From the NCBI GenBank assembly GCA_013407085.1, contig JACCGJ010003208.1, forward strand, positions 1 through 64,000: DNA of 64,000 nt, given 5' to 3'. The stretch comes from Atriophallophorus winterbourni. Taxonomy: Eukaryota > Platyhelminthes > Trematoda > Plagiorchiida > Microphallidae. Position numbers and translations under genes: made by a program. The notes under the pieces were generated by a model. That model was not told where the DNA came from and did no database searches. It was given only the letters and a program-made list of their open reading frames with translations. Below, piece by piece: positions 1 to 12,109 of this stretch (position 1 is its first letter; every line of letters starts with the position of its first letter).

Positions 1-72
1 TGTGTATCTTTGACATTATTATCACAAAATTAGGGAAACCTGAAACCAAATATTTCTTATTTTTTAAAACAG

Positions 73-90
73 CTGATCCCCATAATCCAT
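73..90 (+). CDS. candidate 18-nt microexon, family M2 copy 1
   Basis: An 18-nt segment lies between an acceptor-like TTTTTTAAAACAG and a donor-like GTATGTTTTC. In phase 1 (one base carried from the previous exon) it codes D-P-H-N-P plus one left-over base. Sister segments with the same length and flanks lie at 28292 and 31465 and code different residues. Length divisible by three means it could be skipped or added without a frame change, as in flatworm micro-exon genes. No transcript evidence is available, so a chance splice-like match inside a repeat remains possible. Confidence 0.35.
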
Positions 91-844
91 GTATGTTTTC
101 ACTTCTAGGAAGTAAAACACAAAATATCCCGGAATACATGAATAACAATAAATGTTTTGTTATAAAATCACAAATTTGTTTTAAATGTTTTGTTATAAAA
201 TCACAAATTTGTTTTCGCCAGTTTAGTTTCATTCATTTGTATATAAACAATTACTTTGATTGATTGATGGTAGATTATAACAGTACTATTTACGAATGAT
301 TTTTTTAATTACTGACAATTTTGTTCTGTGAAACGAAACTCAAATGCGGATCATCTCTGACTTACACATAAAATTATTCGCCAGTTTAACGAAAGAATAC
401 CATACACGATGTTTTCATTGTGAACGTCTTCTTTCGGGACCACACAGAAGAATTGATGTTCGTACACACATTGCCTTAACGGATCAGTGGGAATGTTAAC
501 CTAGGATGTCCGGCTGAGAGTAAATGAATGTTAAGGTTGGTGATGTTTAGAAATTGATTCCGGCTAATGCTGACAATATGTTGTTTATTTTGAGCGCCTG
601 ACAGAAATCAGTCTGTGATTATGTGTTCTAACATTATTTGTTCAAACAGATTTCAACAGTGGCATCCGAATATCAGTTCTTATATAATCCGTTGTAATTC
701 GATGCAGTTGGAGATTATTCTTGTCAACTTAAATACCAAATAAGCAGAAGCATGGTGGCTGGTCAAAAGATTCGATAAACTCCAATTAGCTACTTTGGAA
801 GCTGTCAGGTTCAACCATCACGTATTGTTACAATTACTTTATTA

Positions 845-980
845 ACCATTGCTGATAACTCCCAGCTAGCCACGGAGATTGATGAGCCGAGTGGTGAACC
901 AACTGCCATCTAGCCCAATTTGAATTCCGGTGTCGGGGACATCCGAAAGTTTGCTGTGACGACAAATATAATGTAATTCA
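845..980 (+). mobile_element. RTE-like LINE fragment (reverse transcriptase thumb region)
   Basis: Degenerate match to the region coding N-L-Q-L-A-T-E-I-D in the better copies at 8815 and 19905. In RTE-type LINEs a motif of the form NNLSLDTEIDKRI lies after the RT catalytic core. This copy is broken and very short, and sits at the same relative place in the repeat unit as its sisters. Confidence 0.45.
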
Positions 981-1653
981 TATCGTGAGTACTAAATGCA
1001 CAACGGCGACAGTAACAACTGGACGTTCCATGAAAGGACAAGACGGGAGCTGGAACCCATATATTAATATAGCGGAATTCCTCCGATCTGCATATCGTGA
1101 CCTGCACATCGACAGTTATCGATTGACCGAATGATGTACATCTCTGTGAGCGTTGCGGGAGAAATTGTTCGTCAAAAATCAAACTGTTTCATAATCCATT
1201 TGTGATCTTCCAACTGTTTGGCGCTGCTCGATCTTGTGTTGTGTCTCAGGAGAGAGGTCTGCATATCATTCGAATCTCATGTTTAGCACTCTTCAATAAA
1301 GCAGGTTGTACTGTCACTAAATGTTACCTCGTCATCCCTTGAACAAAGTTCTTGAACGAACCGAATTTACGTGTGATTATGTACGTGTAATCAAACAGAC
1401 GGTTTGTGCTAAAAATCCCCAGCAGTGTAATAAAAACACAAATTGTTTCAAATTAATTCACTATTCGAAGGCACGCCGATCCCGATCTCACTAAGCTAGG
1501 TTGGTGAGACGAAAGAATTCAACCTGGTCTCGAAGCGTGTTCGTGTAGTTCAAGTGCACGCACAAATGTATTATGCTATAATATGTAACTAATTATGTTT
1601 GTCATTCAACACTTGTAAAACCAATGGTTTTGTTTTGTATTATCTTTAAACAG

Positions 1654-1671
1654 CACCTCGCAAAACACCAG
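1654..1671 (+). CDS. candidate 18-nt microexon, family M1 copy 1
   Basis: Eighteen nucleotides follow a pyrimidine-rich acceptor (TTTTGTATTATCTTTAAACAG) and precede the donor GTATGTTCC. Phase 1 reading gives P-R-K-T-P then a base G. Family M1 has seven copies in the window (1654, 9654, 20748, 24129, 38097, 40792, 42936), all exactly 18 nt, most ending ACACCAG before GTATGTT or GTTTGTT. Coding status is inferred from length, splice signals, phase and recurrence. Confidence 0.45.
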
Positions 1672-2509
1672 GTATGTTCCACTATGAACGTTTGAAAATA
1701 AAGTACAGAACTAAATTTGACTTTTCTACGGATCTTGTGTATATTCCGGAATATTCTCAACGGGATTCTGTAGGTTTGCTTTCGTCAAACGCAGTAAAGG
1801 AGAACGGTTTTATTGGTATATACTGAACTAGTATTGCGGCGATCCTCGCACTACGGTATGAAGGTGTTTTACGTTGTGAAGTGTTGCATACTACGGGTGA
1901 TGGCCCATTTGAGAGATCCTCACTGTTCATCATAGATTGTGTGTGTGGAATCAAATATGTATCTTCTTGTGAAGACTTTTTTTAGAAGTAAGCATGTTTC
2001 AAGCTCACATTTTGTTTGATGAATTTGCGTGGATAAATGAAGAACGATCGGCAACAAGTGTGAAAACGAGTTTGATAGACTGAACGTGTTGATCCAGTCT
2101 AGAGCAGTAAGATGTAGGTTCAACTTCGCCGGTAGTGCGTGTGTCAACTAACATTCCCCCGATGCGGGCTCAGTATGGTGCAAAAAACGAAATCTAAGTG
2201 AAAACAACCAATGTCTCCTTTAACAGTGTTTTAAATACCTGAAAGTACAATTGAAAGGCATTCAGACCATTGTTATCCTGAGCAAGCGGTGAAAGCAGAC
2301 TTCAACTGACGATGGAAACGTTCAAATTATCAATGAGTTTCGGGATGGTATGCGGTACTATGTGGAAGATCAATGCGAATTGCAAACCTCTGTCAGTTGT
2401 AATGGTAGTAGGCACACGGAATATGTTTTGCATTAAAACTGAGGTTTGTTTGGTTATAAATCATTGAGACACAAAACAATAAATTTTAACGCATATAACA
2501 TCGATTCAT

Positions 2510-3430
2510 AGGACATAGGACTCTAGGAGACCACCAGGGTGACCTTTGATGCCTACTCACACAATGCAGCGAAGCGTGCTTGTCTTGTAACTCGATTAGA
2601 TACTTCGAAATTCTATCCCAGTTTTCATTTACATCTGATCGCTAGATAACTGAAGGGAGAATTTTGAAGTCTGCAAGAGTGAACCCCAGTCAACACGCTT
2701 GAAATTGCGTCTAGGACGAGAAAATGTTCGCGAAAACGCAATATTGCTTCGAAGCTTATCATTACGTAATCACTTTTGCTGAGCGGCTGTAGGTACTTCA
2801 AATGACTGATGGCTTCTATCTGGGACGACAATACCAAGTCAACAGTCGATGGAGTGCATCCATGGCGAAACCTCATGAGATCATTGACATGCTGATGCAG
2901 CGCATGAATATGGAGCCATTCGGAAAAGGTGTAAGATTGCTAGGTGACTAGACCAGCGAAGACAGGCCAATCGATGTCTGAGAGGTCGAAATCATTCAAA
3001 ATAAGTACACTGTGAGCTGAGTGAAACAAACCGTCGAGTGTTTCAATAAGCTGTGTAAATTCCTGTATGGTTGCACAGGGCGTGACATAAACACAAGCAA
3101 TCGCCAGTGCTGACTTGTAGCAAGTCGGAACACTAGTAACAACTTGGACATTTCTGATAGCTAATAATAACCCAGGGCTCGTATTGTGCAGATCATATTC
3201 AACGAGAAGAGCCACACTCCCAGGTCTTCTATCGCCAGGTCCATCGCATCTGATGACAAGTTTCTGTTCGCGGATACTAGCTGGCACAACATGAACCGCA
3301 GACAGCCAGGTTTCAGACAGCGCTATAACCCTCGGGTTTAGTTCGATTACACGAGAAGAAAGTTCAGACTACTTATTTCTAATGCTGCCCGCATTAGCGT
3401 ACAACACAGTGACACTGGATACGCGCCAGC
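2510..3430 (-). mobile_element. CR1-like LINE fragment: endonuclease domain of ORF2
   Basis: On the minus strand, conceptual translation begins with a LYANAGSIRNK-type start near 3400, then ALSETWLS, then a stretch (3287-2940) ending VLILNDFDLSDIDWPVF. The next frame (2876-2625) reads RFRHGCTPSTVDLVLSSQ and KSDYVMISFEA. These match the order of the apurinic-like endonuclease of CR1/Jockey LINEs (N-A-x-S-x-x-N-K, SETWL, DFN-x-x-D-I-D-W, SDH). The usual GDFN appears as NDFD and SDH as SDY, and stops break the frame, so it is dead. The RT half is absent. Confidence 0.8.
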
Positions 3431-4460
3431 CATGGAAGAATGCTGCAAGAGCATACTAAAGTTAGGCATATATGGATGCGATCATGTGACAATTTTTGAT
3501 AATGTTGGTAAGACCAACCTTTTTATTCTTCACTGCACAAACACATGTAGAAAGTGGCTAAACCCAATACAACGAGATAGCATTCGTGAGATGCATGCGA
3601 ATGAGCATTTTTCGTTGAGATGCAGTGTCCGCAAATAATAAGAGAAGGAGAACTAATCGTTTTAATCGCATACGTTTGGTTTAACCATTTTCATGGTTTT
3701 GCCGCAGCCGTCTTTTAAATTCACTCGAATAAGCCTCCGTTATACTTCTTATGGGTACCAAGTATAAAACAAAGAACGCATCGACAGTTGTAGCCTGCTC
3801 GCCCAAATTAGCAATATTGAAATATTCATCCTTATGAAACAGTTTGAGTTCCTTCAACTCAAATAATAAAAAGTCCGTATTTCCATCAGACAAAACGTAC
3901 TATCGGTTTTGCGATGTTTGCTATCATTGGGTAGGTACAATATGCGCCACAAACAGTGAAATAATTGTAAAAAAACTTGCGTTTGTATACAACGGTTAAA
4001 TAAGATCTTTTTAACATTACCATTGGTTTAAACGCACGATACATGTTTTGATCACAGCTGATTGAATTGTTTGACCTTATCCACCTCGTTCTAAATTTGC
4101 CTAACATTGCAAAATGTTTAACTCAAGCAATGTTGCATTATCAGCGTTCGCATCGTACGCCCAAGGTAGATCAGACAACAGAAAACGGTGCATTGATAAA
4201 TTCTCATTCACTTTGTCTGATTCTTGACAGCCTGTACTGGAGTTTTTATTAGATATCGGGTTTTCGTTGTATGATATGGTCACTACAAACAGTTCTCTTC
4301 TAACGCATTGTCATGGAAGACAGAACGACGCATGACATTACAATGATTTAATCCGATTTTGAGAGTAATACTGTAGTGTCGGTTTGAATGAAGCACGTCA
4401 AAATCCAAGAAATTCATATCGCAGAACTGACTGTGCGAATTTACCAAAGAATGTCCGAAC

Positions 4461-4508
4461 ATCCATTCATCCATATCTATCCATCCATTCATTCATTTTT
4501 CGATCCAT
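4461..4508 (+). repeat. ATCC/ATTC-rich simple repeat
   Basis: Degenerate tetranucleotide tract of CATCCATTCATCCATATCTA type. Similar tracts occur at 5228-5290, 15079-15128, 16195-16225 and 44848-44950, always at the same place in repeat copies A, B and C. Confidence 0.7.
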
Positions 4509-4638
4509 CATATCCTTAATTTTCCCTTATTTAATAATATCAAAATATCAATATAACATTGTAAATATAACATTATTTTTATTAATAATATTAATTACTA
4601 TTATTATAATTTTTGCCAATTCACTCTGGTTGCTGAAG

Positions 4639-4650
4639 GTTTAATGACTC
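4639..4650 (+). other. candidate 12-nt microexon, family M5 (weak)
   Basis: Twelve nucleotides lie between a modest acceptor (CACTCTGGTTGCTGAAG) and the donor GTAAGTTCTTTT. Copies of the same form occur at 5357, 15258, 16352 and 45077; in all five the donor stays GTAAGT. Phase 0 meets a stop in every copy, while phase 1 is open (L-M-T or L-L-N). The acceptor is the weak part, so this is only a candidate. Confidence 0.2.
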
Positions 4651-5356
4651 GTAAGTTCTTTTGAACAGTCATTTAACTCTTGTGTACATATTTTCTCTTG
4701 TAAAATGAAAAAATATGGATAGGTTGCTGACAGAACGCATTGTCAAATTTGTCATTACGAAAAATTTACAAACATCCCAGGATTTAAAAAATCATACACT
4801 CCTAACTTTCCACTCTATCCTATTTCTTTCAAAACTTTTCTTTAGTTCAACACTTAATATTTCTGAATAAATCTCTAAATGAGCGATCTAAAGCAATTTG
4901 TTACAAACTTGTCAAGTCAATTTCCAGAGCGTTTTTATCACTTTAGTAAACTTGTTTGTACAGCAACTATGAACCAATTGAACTTCGAATTTCATTTCGG
5001 ATGAATTTAGTCACTTGAATTTAGATCATCATTCGTGATCCATAATAACTATACATAACCTTGCAACGACATACTGTATCGGATGAGGTAAGACGAATGG
5101 TATTACGCCGGGTCATTCAAAGTTATTCATTGTCAACTGAAAACATCTACCCACTGATTAGAGAATTGCGTGTGTATTGATCCTTGTTTTGTGCGTAATA
5201 AACCAATTTGTCGAATTCATCCATCTGTCCAAACATCCATTCATCCATATCTATCCATCTATTCATTCATTTTTTATCCATCATATCCTCAATTTACCCT
5301 TATTTAATAATATAAAATATCAGTATAACATTGTAAATATAACATTATTGCTGAAG

Positions 5357-5368
5357 TTTTGCTGAATC
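5357..5368 (+). other. candidate 12-nt microexon, family M5 copy 2 (weak)
   Basis: Second M5-type segment in copy A, between ATTGCTGAAG and GTAAGTTC. It reads L-L-N in phase 1 and has a TGA in phase 0. The upstream sequence is less pyrimidine-rich than for the copy at 4639. Confidence 0.18.
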
Positions 5369-6630
5369 GTAAGTTCTTTTAAACATTCATTTAACTCTTC
5401 ATTTACATATTTCACCTTGTGAAATGAAAAAATATGGATAGGTTTCTGACAGAACGCATTGTCAAATTTGTCATTACGAAAAGTTTACACACATCCCAGG
5501 TTTTAAGAAAATCATACACTCTTAACTTTCCACTCTATCCTAATTCTTTCAAAACTTTTTTTTTCTCTAGATCAATCTAGACTCATGAACACCGGTAGCA
5601 CTGGCAATAATATCAAATAAAACCACAATAATTGTTTTTAATAGCTTGGCAAAAGTCCTGAAGTGATAAGATTTCAATGAGCGGCTTTTAATCGATGCGT
5701 CATAGCGTTAGCACTGCAAATCCTATTTAAAGTCCAAATCCGCTTCTTCTCGGTGTTACATGTGTTGCTACGTTTGTAAGATGTTTTTCATAGCAAACAC
5801 AACTTAATGAGTTCAATGCTAATAAAATACTTCCATGTTTCCTTTTTATAACTACCTGTTTCGTGTTACAAACGTGGTCGTATAATCTAGGAATCAATGA
5901 TAGGAAGTTTTATGTTCTCCGTAGTATTAAATCGGTTCGAAAAATTGCAGGGAGATACTTGATTGAATTGTAGTACTTATGAACGTACAAGGAAAGTATA
6001 CCACAAGAAGACAGCACGATATCTGCTGGAGGTTGTCTACATTTCGGTGATTGGTATTTATTTAAGAGAATGTTTTTTGCCCCAGTAATTTCATTTCTAG
6101 ATGCTATCCTGCATTTCATGGTCTCAGTTCCCGATTTCATAATATTTAATTAGAACATGTACCCAATTAAGGCTCAAAATAGAAGGTTTCAGGCAGTGTG
6201 ATATGGGGTACCATGCTTATTGTTGGAATGAATGCCCAAAATATTTTCTTAAAAGTTCTGATGTTCGACACCTACATCTTTTCAACCGTGTATGATCATA
6301 ATTCTAAACAAAAGAACGATAATTCATCTCAACACAATGAACATAACTGAAACTTCTTATCAAATATTTACGTTTGATGCGATATTTTTACAGTCAATTT
6401 AATTACCAACCTTACATTCAAACAATATAATCAACAATGGTGTATTGTGCAACTGAATTGAGGTTTGTTGGATGTCAAATGTTTAAAACACGAAACAATA
6501 AATCAAAACGCCTTTAACATTGATTAACAGCTTATAAACTTCTCCTTATTTTGTATGTGACCGCATTATTCTGGATACTTGCAAATTTTTTACTCATACA
6601 ATTTTTTCGAACTTTATTTATTTACATTAG

Positions 6631-6642
6631 TATTTAAAAAAG
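6631..6642 (+). CDS. candidate 12-nt microexon, family M6 copy 1
   Basis: Twelve nucleotides (TATTTAAAAAAG) follow a good acceptor tract, TTTATTTATTTACATTAG, and precede a strong donor, GTGAGTGTGT. Phase 1 gives F-K-K plus G. Phase 2 hits TAA, and phase 0 is closed in the sister copies at 43922 and 46376, so only phase 1 is open across the family. Five copies keep exactly 12 nt. Confidence 0.42.
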
Positions 6643-7509
6643 GTGAGTGTGTACTGAATGAATATAAATGAAAATGAATAAAAATATAAATATTGAACAT
6701 TTCCGGAGTGGATATTTTGTCAAGACTCTAGAGAAAACCTTAGTCTGAAAAACGAATTAGCCTTCGATGTGAATTGTTTATATACGCTATTATAATACTA
6801 AATGTATGTGGAGATCATTATTCACTCTTGACATTTAAAATCAGATCGGTTTTCATAAGATGGTTTGTGGCTGAGTCGCAAAGCGACTGTTCTGTTTGTT
6901 TTCGGTGGTAGGAAACAGAGAAGCATCAAGTTTATCAAGTACTATCTCGCCACGCAGCCTCAGCGTGGTGCTAAATAAAAACTCCAAGAACAAAAACCAA
7001 TGACTTCCTTATCGGTGTTTTGAATAACGATAAGTAATAATAAAATGATTTGAGACGATTTTGTTTCTGAACAATCGAAAAAGGCAGATTTTTCTGACGA
7101 TGAAAACGTTCAACTTATCCATGAGTTTCATGATGGTATGCGGTACAATGTGAAAGATCAATGCGATTCGCAAACCTCTGTCAGTTGTGATGGTAGTAGA
7201 CACACGAAAGTTGGAGATTCGATTATCGAAGAATGTTCTTGCGATGAAATAGGTACAGATATATCGCAAAGGAACTGCCCTGAACCAGGGTGTATATCTG
7301 TACCACAGGTTTAGATGTAGAGTGCTGTTCGGAGATAGGGTAGGGACAAATTATTTCCTGGTGGACATGCTAGAATCGAGCGTAAGTTAAAGGCAATGTA
7401 AATGAATGTGCACGGGTATGTCGGTGTATTTTTCTCCGCTGGCATGTTACACGGCGTTTTTTCATTGCAAACGACGCGTTGCACATTGTTTTAGATGAAA
7501 CTATCTGTT

Positions 7510-7900
7510 ATTTGTTTCACGATTGCTCAAATGCCTGAACTCATCAGTGCAAGAAATTGATCAAAAAGATTCTCGCAAAATATTTTCGAGACCGTATATC
7601 TTAGTGGCCGAATTATCGCAGTTGATCTCAACATCACAATCGAGCAGCGGCCAATAGGAAAATTTTAGTAACTTGTTTTTGACGATCTCAAAAAATTTAT
7701 TTTCGCTTTCTGATTGACTGGTTAGTACGGTGGCCATCGATATGCTCAATATCTGTGGTAAATCGCGCAATGATTCGAGTTGACGAATTTCAAAATTTCG
7801 AAATGAATGTACCGGGCTTGTGGGCTGGCAGGGTGGAATGCTGGGGTATTGCAGCCGATAACGTTCACTTGCGAATCGGTTGATTAAAACGATATTATGT
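7510..7900 (-). mobile_element. internally deleted Ty3/Gypsy relic (copy A)
   Basis: Minus-strand reading of 7770-7561 resembles the linker before integrase in Gypsy polyproteins (pattern L-x-F-x-x-x-P-L-L-D-C-D-V-E-I-N-C-D). The adjoining 7880-7810 matches the start of Gag seen at 26560. The roughly 1.9 kb of gag, protease, RT and RNase H present at 24570-26480 is missing, so the two ends are fused. Copy B carries the same fusion. Confidence 0.6.
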
Positions 7901-8491
7901 CAAAATGACAGAATAATGATTGTTCTGAGAAGAAAAACTTAAAACGGGTTCATTAATTATCTAGTGGATAAGTGCAAAAATGTGACAGAAAAATGTTACA
8001 GCCAAAGCGGACAAAGGAACGAACTCACAGTGCGCAAAAATTCAATATCCGATGCAATTATTCACACAGAATTATTTCAACTCCGCAGTCTTCACGTTGA
8101 TAATCGTGAATATAAAACGTAACAATAGAGCAGCAGCAAACAAAGCAGATGAGAACGCTCGCGGAAAAAGTATATTGTGTAATAATTATTTATCAGAACA
8201 AGCATCGATATAAATGAAAATAGATTAGAAAAGAAAGTGCAATTGCGAATTGCTACATATCTTGAATTAGATATATCATCGGGTTACGTACAACATAATA
8301 TCAGACACCTGCAAAAACTAAATCTAGGTAAAAATTAGATGTCGATGTGAAATCAAACTGTGAGAGACAGCTGATGATTGGCGCTCGATGCTCCCTCGTA
8401 TTTTAAGCTCGAATGTATCACTCAAGCTCCGGACACATTGTATTATGTTCTTGTGCTTCATCTAATTACAAACATCTTATAATATTTACAG

Positions 8492-8509
8492 ATACTAAAC
8501 TGCAATTAC
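8492..8509 (+). CDS. candidate 18-nt microexon, family M3 copy A
   Basis: Eighteen nucleotides lie between the acceptor TTATAATATTTACAG and the donor GTAAATCG. Phase 1 gives T-K-L-Q-L plus C; phase 2 hits TAA. The identical segment lies at 19585 in copy B. A diverged relative near 37105 keeps the acceptor but has lost the donor GT. Confidence 0.35.
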
Positions 8510-8654
8510 GTAAATCGCCATGAAATCTTGAAGTACGATGGACATTGTGTGAAACGATTACGTTCAATTTCAATGGAATATTACTTCTTTGTTGTATGCG
8601 GAAGAATCGAGCGTCAAATTATTAATTAATATAGTATACGTCATCATTTGATGC

Positions 8655-8950
8655 AGGAAAAGGTTGTATGATGCAACAAATATAGACAAAAAATGAATTT
8701 GAGTATGGGGGCTGGTCAAACGTATGTATCAACTCCGATCATGTCCGTTGAAAACTGTCAGGTTGACCTATCATATCCTCTCACATTTCTTTGTTTAAAC
8801 ACTGCGGATAACCTTCAGCTAGCCACGGAGATTATAAGCAGATTGGCAGACTAACTGCCATCTTGGTCCGTTTGAACTCTTGTAACTGGGACAACCGCTA
8901 TTTGGATGTGAAGACAAAGATGATGGTATACAGCGTGTTAGTACTACAAG
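8655..8950 (+). mobile_element. RTE-like LINE fragment, copy A
   Basis: Broken version of the 19761-20035 reading frame. Residues matching N-L-Q-L-A-T-E-I and D-V-K-T-K-M-M-V-Y can be followed with a small deletion after ATT at about 8833. In RTE elements this region lies between the RT core and the C-terminal RRLRWLGH motif. The fragment begins and ends abruptly inside the repeat unit. Confidence 0.6.
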
Positions 8951-9653
8951 CATGAATGCATGTCAGTGAAACCTGAAAGTTCTCGAAATACACAGACTTG
9001 ATCTAAGTGCTATCCATCTAAATCGCAGATATTGCTTCAAATGCTGTTCGAAAATCACACCATCTACAGTAATCAATCGACCAAATAGTGCCGCAAAGTT
9101 GTTCCTCCCAAATCGAAGTGTTCCATCATTCGATACGCCGTAGTGCATAGATGCATCGTGCTGATGTGATGTGAATACATGGTCGATTTTATGATTTCGC
9201 ACTTGTCATCATCCAACGTTTAAGCGATGATTGCTCTTTTTGTTGTGTCGGAGGGTAGAGTTTCGCATATCATTTAAAACCTCTAGACTAGCGATCATTG
9301 ATAATGCACTTCGTATTGTCAGGAAAAGTTACCTCGATATTCCTTGAACAAAGTTATGATTCACTCATATCTACATGTGCTTATCTACGTGTCATCAAAC
9401 AGGTTGTTCGTGCTAAAATACCCTGCAGTCTCATAGAAGCACACTTGTATTTTTTTCTCTATTATTTCAAGACACGCTATTCTTGATCATATAGGCTAAA
9501 CCTGTTGAGTGCAAAACATTGAAACCGGTCGCGGTGCACGTGTGTGAAGTTTAAATTCATGCAATAGGCACCGTTCAATCATGTGTAGCTAATTTTGTTC
9601 GCCATCCAATATTAATAATTCAAACTGATTTTTCGTCAATATGTTTTCAACAG

Positions 9654-9671
9654 CACCTCAAGAATCACCAG
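9654..9671 (+). CDS. candidate 18-nt microexon, family M1 copy 2
   Basis: Bounded by GTCAATATGTTTTCAACAG and GTATGTTTG. Phase 1 reads P-Q-E-S-P plus G. Compared with the near-identical surrounding block in copy B (20748, P-R-E-T-P) the exon itself has several differences, some of which change the residue, while length and both splice dinucleotides are kept. Confidence 0.45.
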
Positions 9672-10987
9672 GTATGTTTGACTCTGAACGTTTGAAAATA
9701 ATTTGAGAGTCTTAATTTTGTATTTTTACAAATCATTTGTTTTTCCCGGAATTTCCGAAACTGGCTTCTGACTGCTTGCTCTCGTCAAACGTAGTCAAGT
9801 AGAATGGTTATATTTGTGAACAAAGTTTTATCTTCCTAATGGATACTTACAAATAAGCAAATACAATAATCTCAATATTCATGGATAGTGAAAATGCTAT
9901 ATTGATATCTAATATTAATTATTATATCATTACTAATATATAAAATAATGGTGATACAACTAACTGATTGGATGATTATTTGATAAATGAAGTTGTAATA
10001 AACAAAATATTTGAACTACGAAACAACTGTTGACAAACGTTAACGTAATCGTTGTTAGGTTGTGGATTCAATACCTAAATTAACAATGACATTGAAAATT
10101 AGATCTAAACTGATTGACCAAATAGCGGGCAAGGATAGATAGGCAAGAATGTTTGAGTTTTCTAGTTAGACAAGAGGAGGCGATATCATGGCTACGCTTA
10201 GACGAATATGGTTTGAACTTCTTGAGGACCGGATACAGTGGGTGTCAGTTATGATACGAAATGTCTCTGATCAATCTGTCACATTAATGAAAGTGCCAAT
10301 CAGGAATCATATTTCGAATTGATTTAGTGTGATATTCGTGTTGATCGCTGAATAATATTAAGTCAGTTTTCATCGGATGACATCTTTTTTCAAAAAGACC
10401 AGGATAAATTACAGAGGATGCATAATGCAAGGATTAAACACTGTATGTAGGAACCAAATGACTGACAACATCTTGTGTGAGTGATAGTGAACAATGGCTA
10501 ACTATCAAGAACCGATCGGACACATGAACATTCTAGTTGAGTCAATGTGATAAAATGTCGTTAAGATGGTTGCACTAACTACAACTCCTCGATATTGATA
10601 ACATGATAAATGAAACGGGCTAATTTGCCAAATCCATTGAGTCTTTCAGAATGAGCGTAGATGCATTTTCTGGTATTATTAATGCGGTGAACGTTTTGTA
10701 AAATGTCTCAAAGCTTGACTGCTTCTCTTTGAATAAGAATCACAAAATTGTTCAACAAATATCGTGAATTGAGTTAGGCATTTTCTAGTGACTATTGAAT
10801 ATCAGACTGTATTATACAATCGTAACGAAAAACGAAAATAAATGTGACCAGCATCATTCATGGAAGGAGAATATATGTTGAGTTGTTGCATGAAATCGTT
10901 TGGTCGATTTAAGATTCATATCGAATAACAGTAATATGAATCAGTTTTGACTGTAATAATACGATGCATTTCTTTCTTCCTTAACAG

Positions 10988-11017
10988 ATACCGAAGTGAA
11001 ACTGCGGCACCCTAAGC
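10988..11017 (+). CDS. candidate 30-nt microexon, family M4 copy 1
   Basis: One of the two best single candidates in the window. A strong polypyrimidine acceptor (TTTCTTTCTTCCTTAACAG) is followed after exactly 30 nt by the donor GTGAGTTAA. Only phase 1 is open: it gives T-E-V-K-L-R-H-P-K plus C, while phases 0 and 1+1 hit TGA and TAA. A second 30-nt segment with the same boundary bases (starts AT, ends AAGC before GT) lies at 36714. It sits in sequence outside the near-identical A/B duplication. Confidence 0.5.
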
Positions 11018-11189
11018 GTGAGTTAACTCCAGAGAATGTTGAACTCTCACACGTATTCGCGAACATGTTTTAATATGAAAATTGGCGGCCATCACACATT
11101 ATTGATGGAAACGGAGGTTTCGTAGATTTTCAGCATTTGAGGTATCCTTCATTAGATATGGCATCGACCTGTTCAATTTAATTTAATTT

Positions 11190-11860
11190 AATTCACCAGA
11201 AAAGAGGTGTTGGGAACTATACCATCATTTAATCCCAGAAAATCCCCGGGTTGTGATAAAATTACCCCGAATATAGTCAAGCATTTTTCACAATCTCTAT
11301 GCAAAACCTCTAACTTAGTTATTTTGCGAAACGTTTTCGCAAAGTGTCATACCGACCGAATGAAAATCTGGTATAATCTCCATGATTTTCAAATGCGAGG
11401 TTCGTTCGGGGCCCGCAAAGTACAGACCTGTTACTTTGTTGTCCGTCGTAATCTAGGTACTCAAATGGATCGTGGCAAACAAACTGAGCAACTCCTTGAT
11501 GATAATGAGCTATATTTGGGAGCGCAACACGGTTTTAGAAGGGGATACTCCTGCCTTACTAACCTTCTCCTTACCCTTGACGACTGGACTCAAGCAGTAG
11601 AGGCGAGGGATACTATCCCTGTATGTTACCTTGATATGTCGAAAGCATTTAACCGCGTAAACCACAGTATTCTCTCGCAGAAGCGGGAACGTTGTGGTAT
11701 CACTGGCTGTCTGTTAGCATGGTTTGAAAATTATCTGACTGATCCGCTTTTTCATGTCTCTGTTGACGGTTCTCTATCGAAGCCGGTAGCCGTGACTAGT
11801 GGAGTCTCTCAGGGATTCGTCCTCGGACCAATCCTCTTGACAACCGATTGACAAATCAGA
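11190..11860 (+). mobile_element. CR1-like LINE fragment: reverse transcriptase
   Basis: An open frame of about 214 codons carries, in order, NPRKSPGCDKITP, QHGFRRGYSCLTNLL, LDMSKAFNRVNHSIL, and TSGVSQGFVLGPIL. These are the standard N-terminal RT blocks of CR1/Jockey LINEs, including the first catalytic Asp in LDMSKAF. The segment between KSPGCDKITP and QHGFR is frame-disturbed. The element stops right after GPIL, so the FADD catalytic motif and everything after it are missing. It is a truncated, non-autonomous relic. Confidence 0.88.
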
Positions 11861-12109
11861 TCGAATCGAGACTGGGACAGACATGAAATGTGACAGTTTT
11901 GTGGTTGCTTGGTTTTCCAATAGACGATAAGCATGTGTTTGTTCCTTGTGTTGTGCGTAATAAAATACTTGTACAAACGGCTTCGCTTGTGGATCGCCTT
12001 TCGTGGGAAAACCTGAATATTGTTGAACCTTGAAGACTTCTAAAATGTTTCTAAGTGCAATAATAAATGAGCTGGTATGCGTGTTGATGGCAACCTGCTG
12101 CTTGGTAAA

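Larger units (their letters stand above)
1..2160. repeat. leftmost microexon-bearing repeat unit
   Basis: Diverged dispersed repeat unit. Its segments recur elsewhere in the same order: the stretch around 60-200 resembles 28250-28350 and 31430-31530, the RTE fragment near 850 recurs at 8815, 19905, 26730 and 37640, and 1200-1770 resembles 9210-9770, 20300-20870, 23950-24240 and 42040-43040. It contains two candidate microexons but no long reading frame that I recognise. The order fits duplication of a larger block rather than insertion of one mobile element. Confidence 0.6.
2160..10250 (+). repeat. 8-kb segmental duplication, copy A
   Basis: Collinear with copy B at 12765-21310. Long stretches, such as 3430-5570 against 14050-15840 and 8200-9780 against 19300-20880, differ at only occasional bases; the first few hundred bases are more diverged. 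The copy holds a LINE endonuclease fragment, ATCC-rich repeats, microexon candidates at 4639, 5357, 6631, 8492 and 9654, an internally deleted Gypsy relic and an RTE fragment. It lacks the two LINE 3' ends present in B, so those inserted into B after the duplication. Confidence 0.85.

Noticed and set aside
4384..4644. 86-codon plus-strand frame, repeated exactly at 15003-15263
   Set aside because: Runs through the ATCC simple repeat and AT-rich sequence; low-complexity chance frame.
5566..5600. Poly-T acceptor TTTTTTCTCTAG before CATGAACACCG|GTAGCA, with counterparts at 16560 and 45290
   Set aside because: Distances to the donor differ between copies (24, 29 or 14 nt) and copy C has an in-phase TAG; no consistent exon.
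6100..6130. Strong acceptor (TTTCATTTCTAG) with ATGCTATCCTGC after it, also at 17120 and 45840
   Set aside because: The nearest GT gives 20 nt, not a multiple of three, and the donor GTCTCA is poor.
8963..9202. Minus-strand frame repeated at 20056-20310 and 38527-38727
   Set aside because: Recurs because the block is duplicated; broken in other copies and without a recognised domain.
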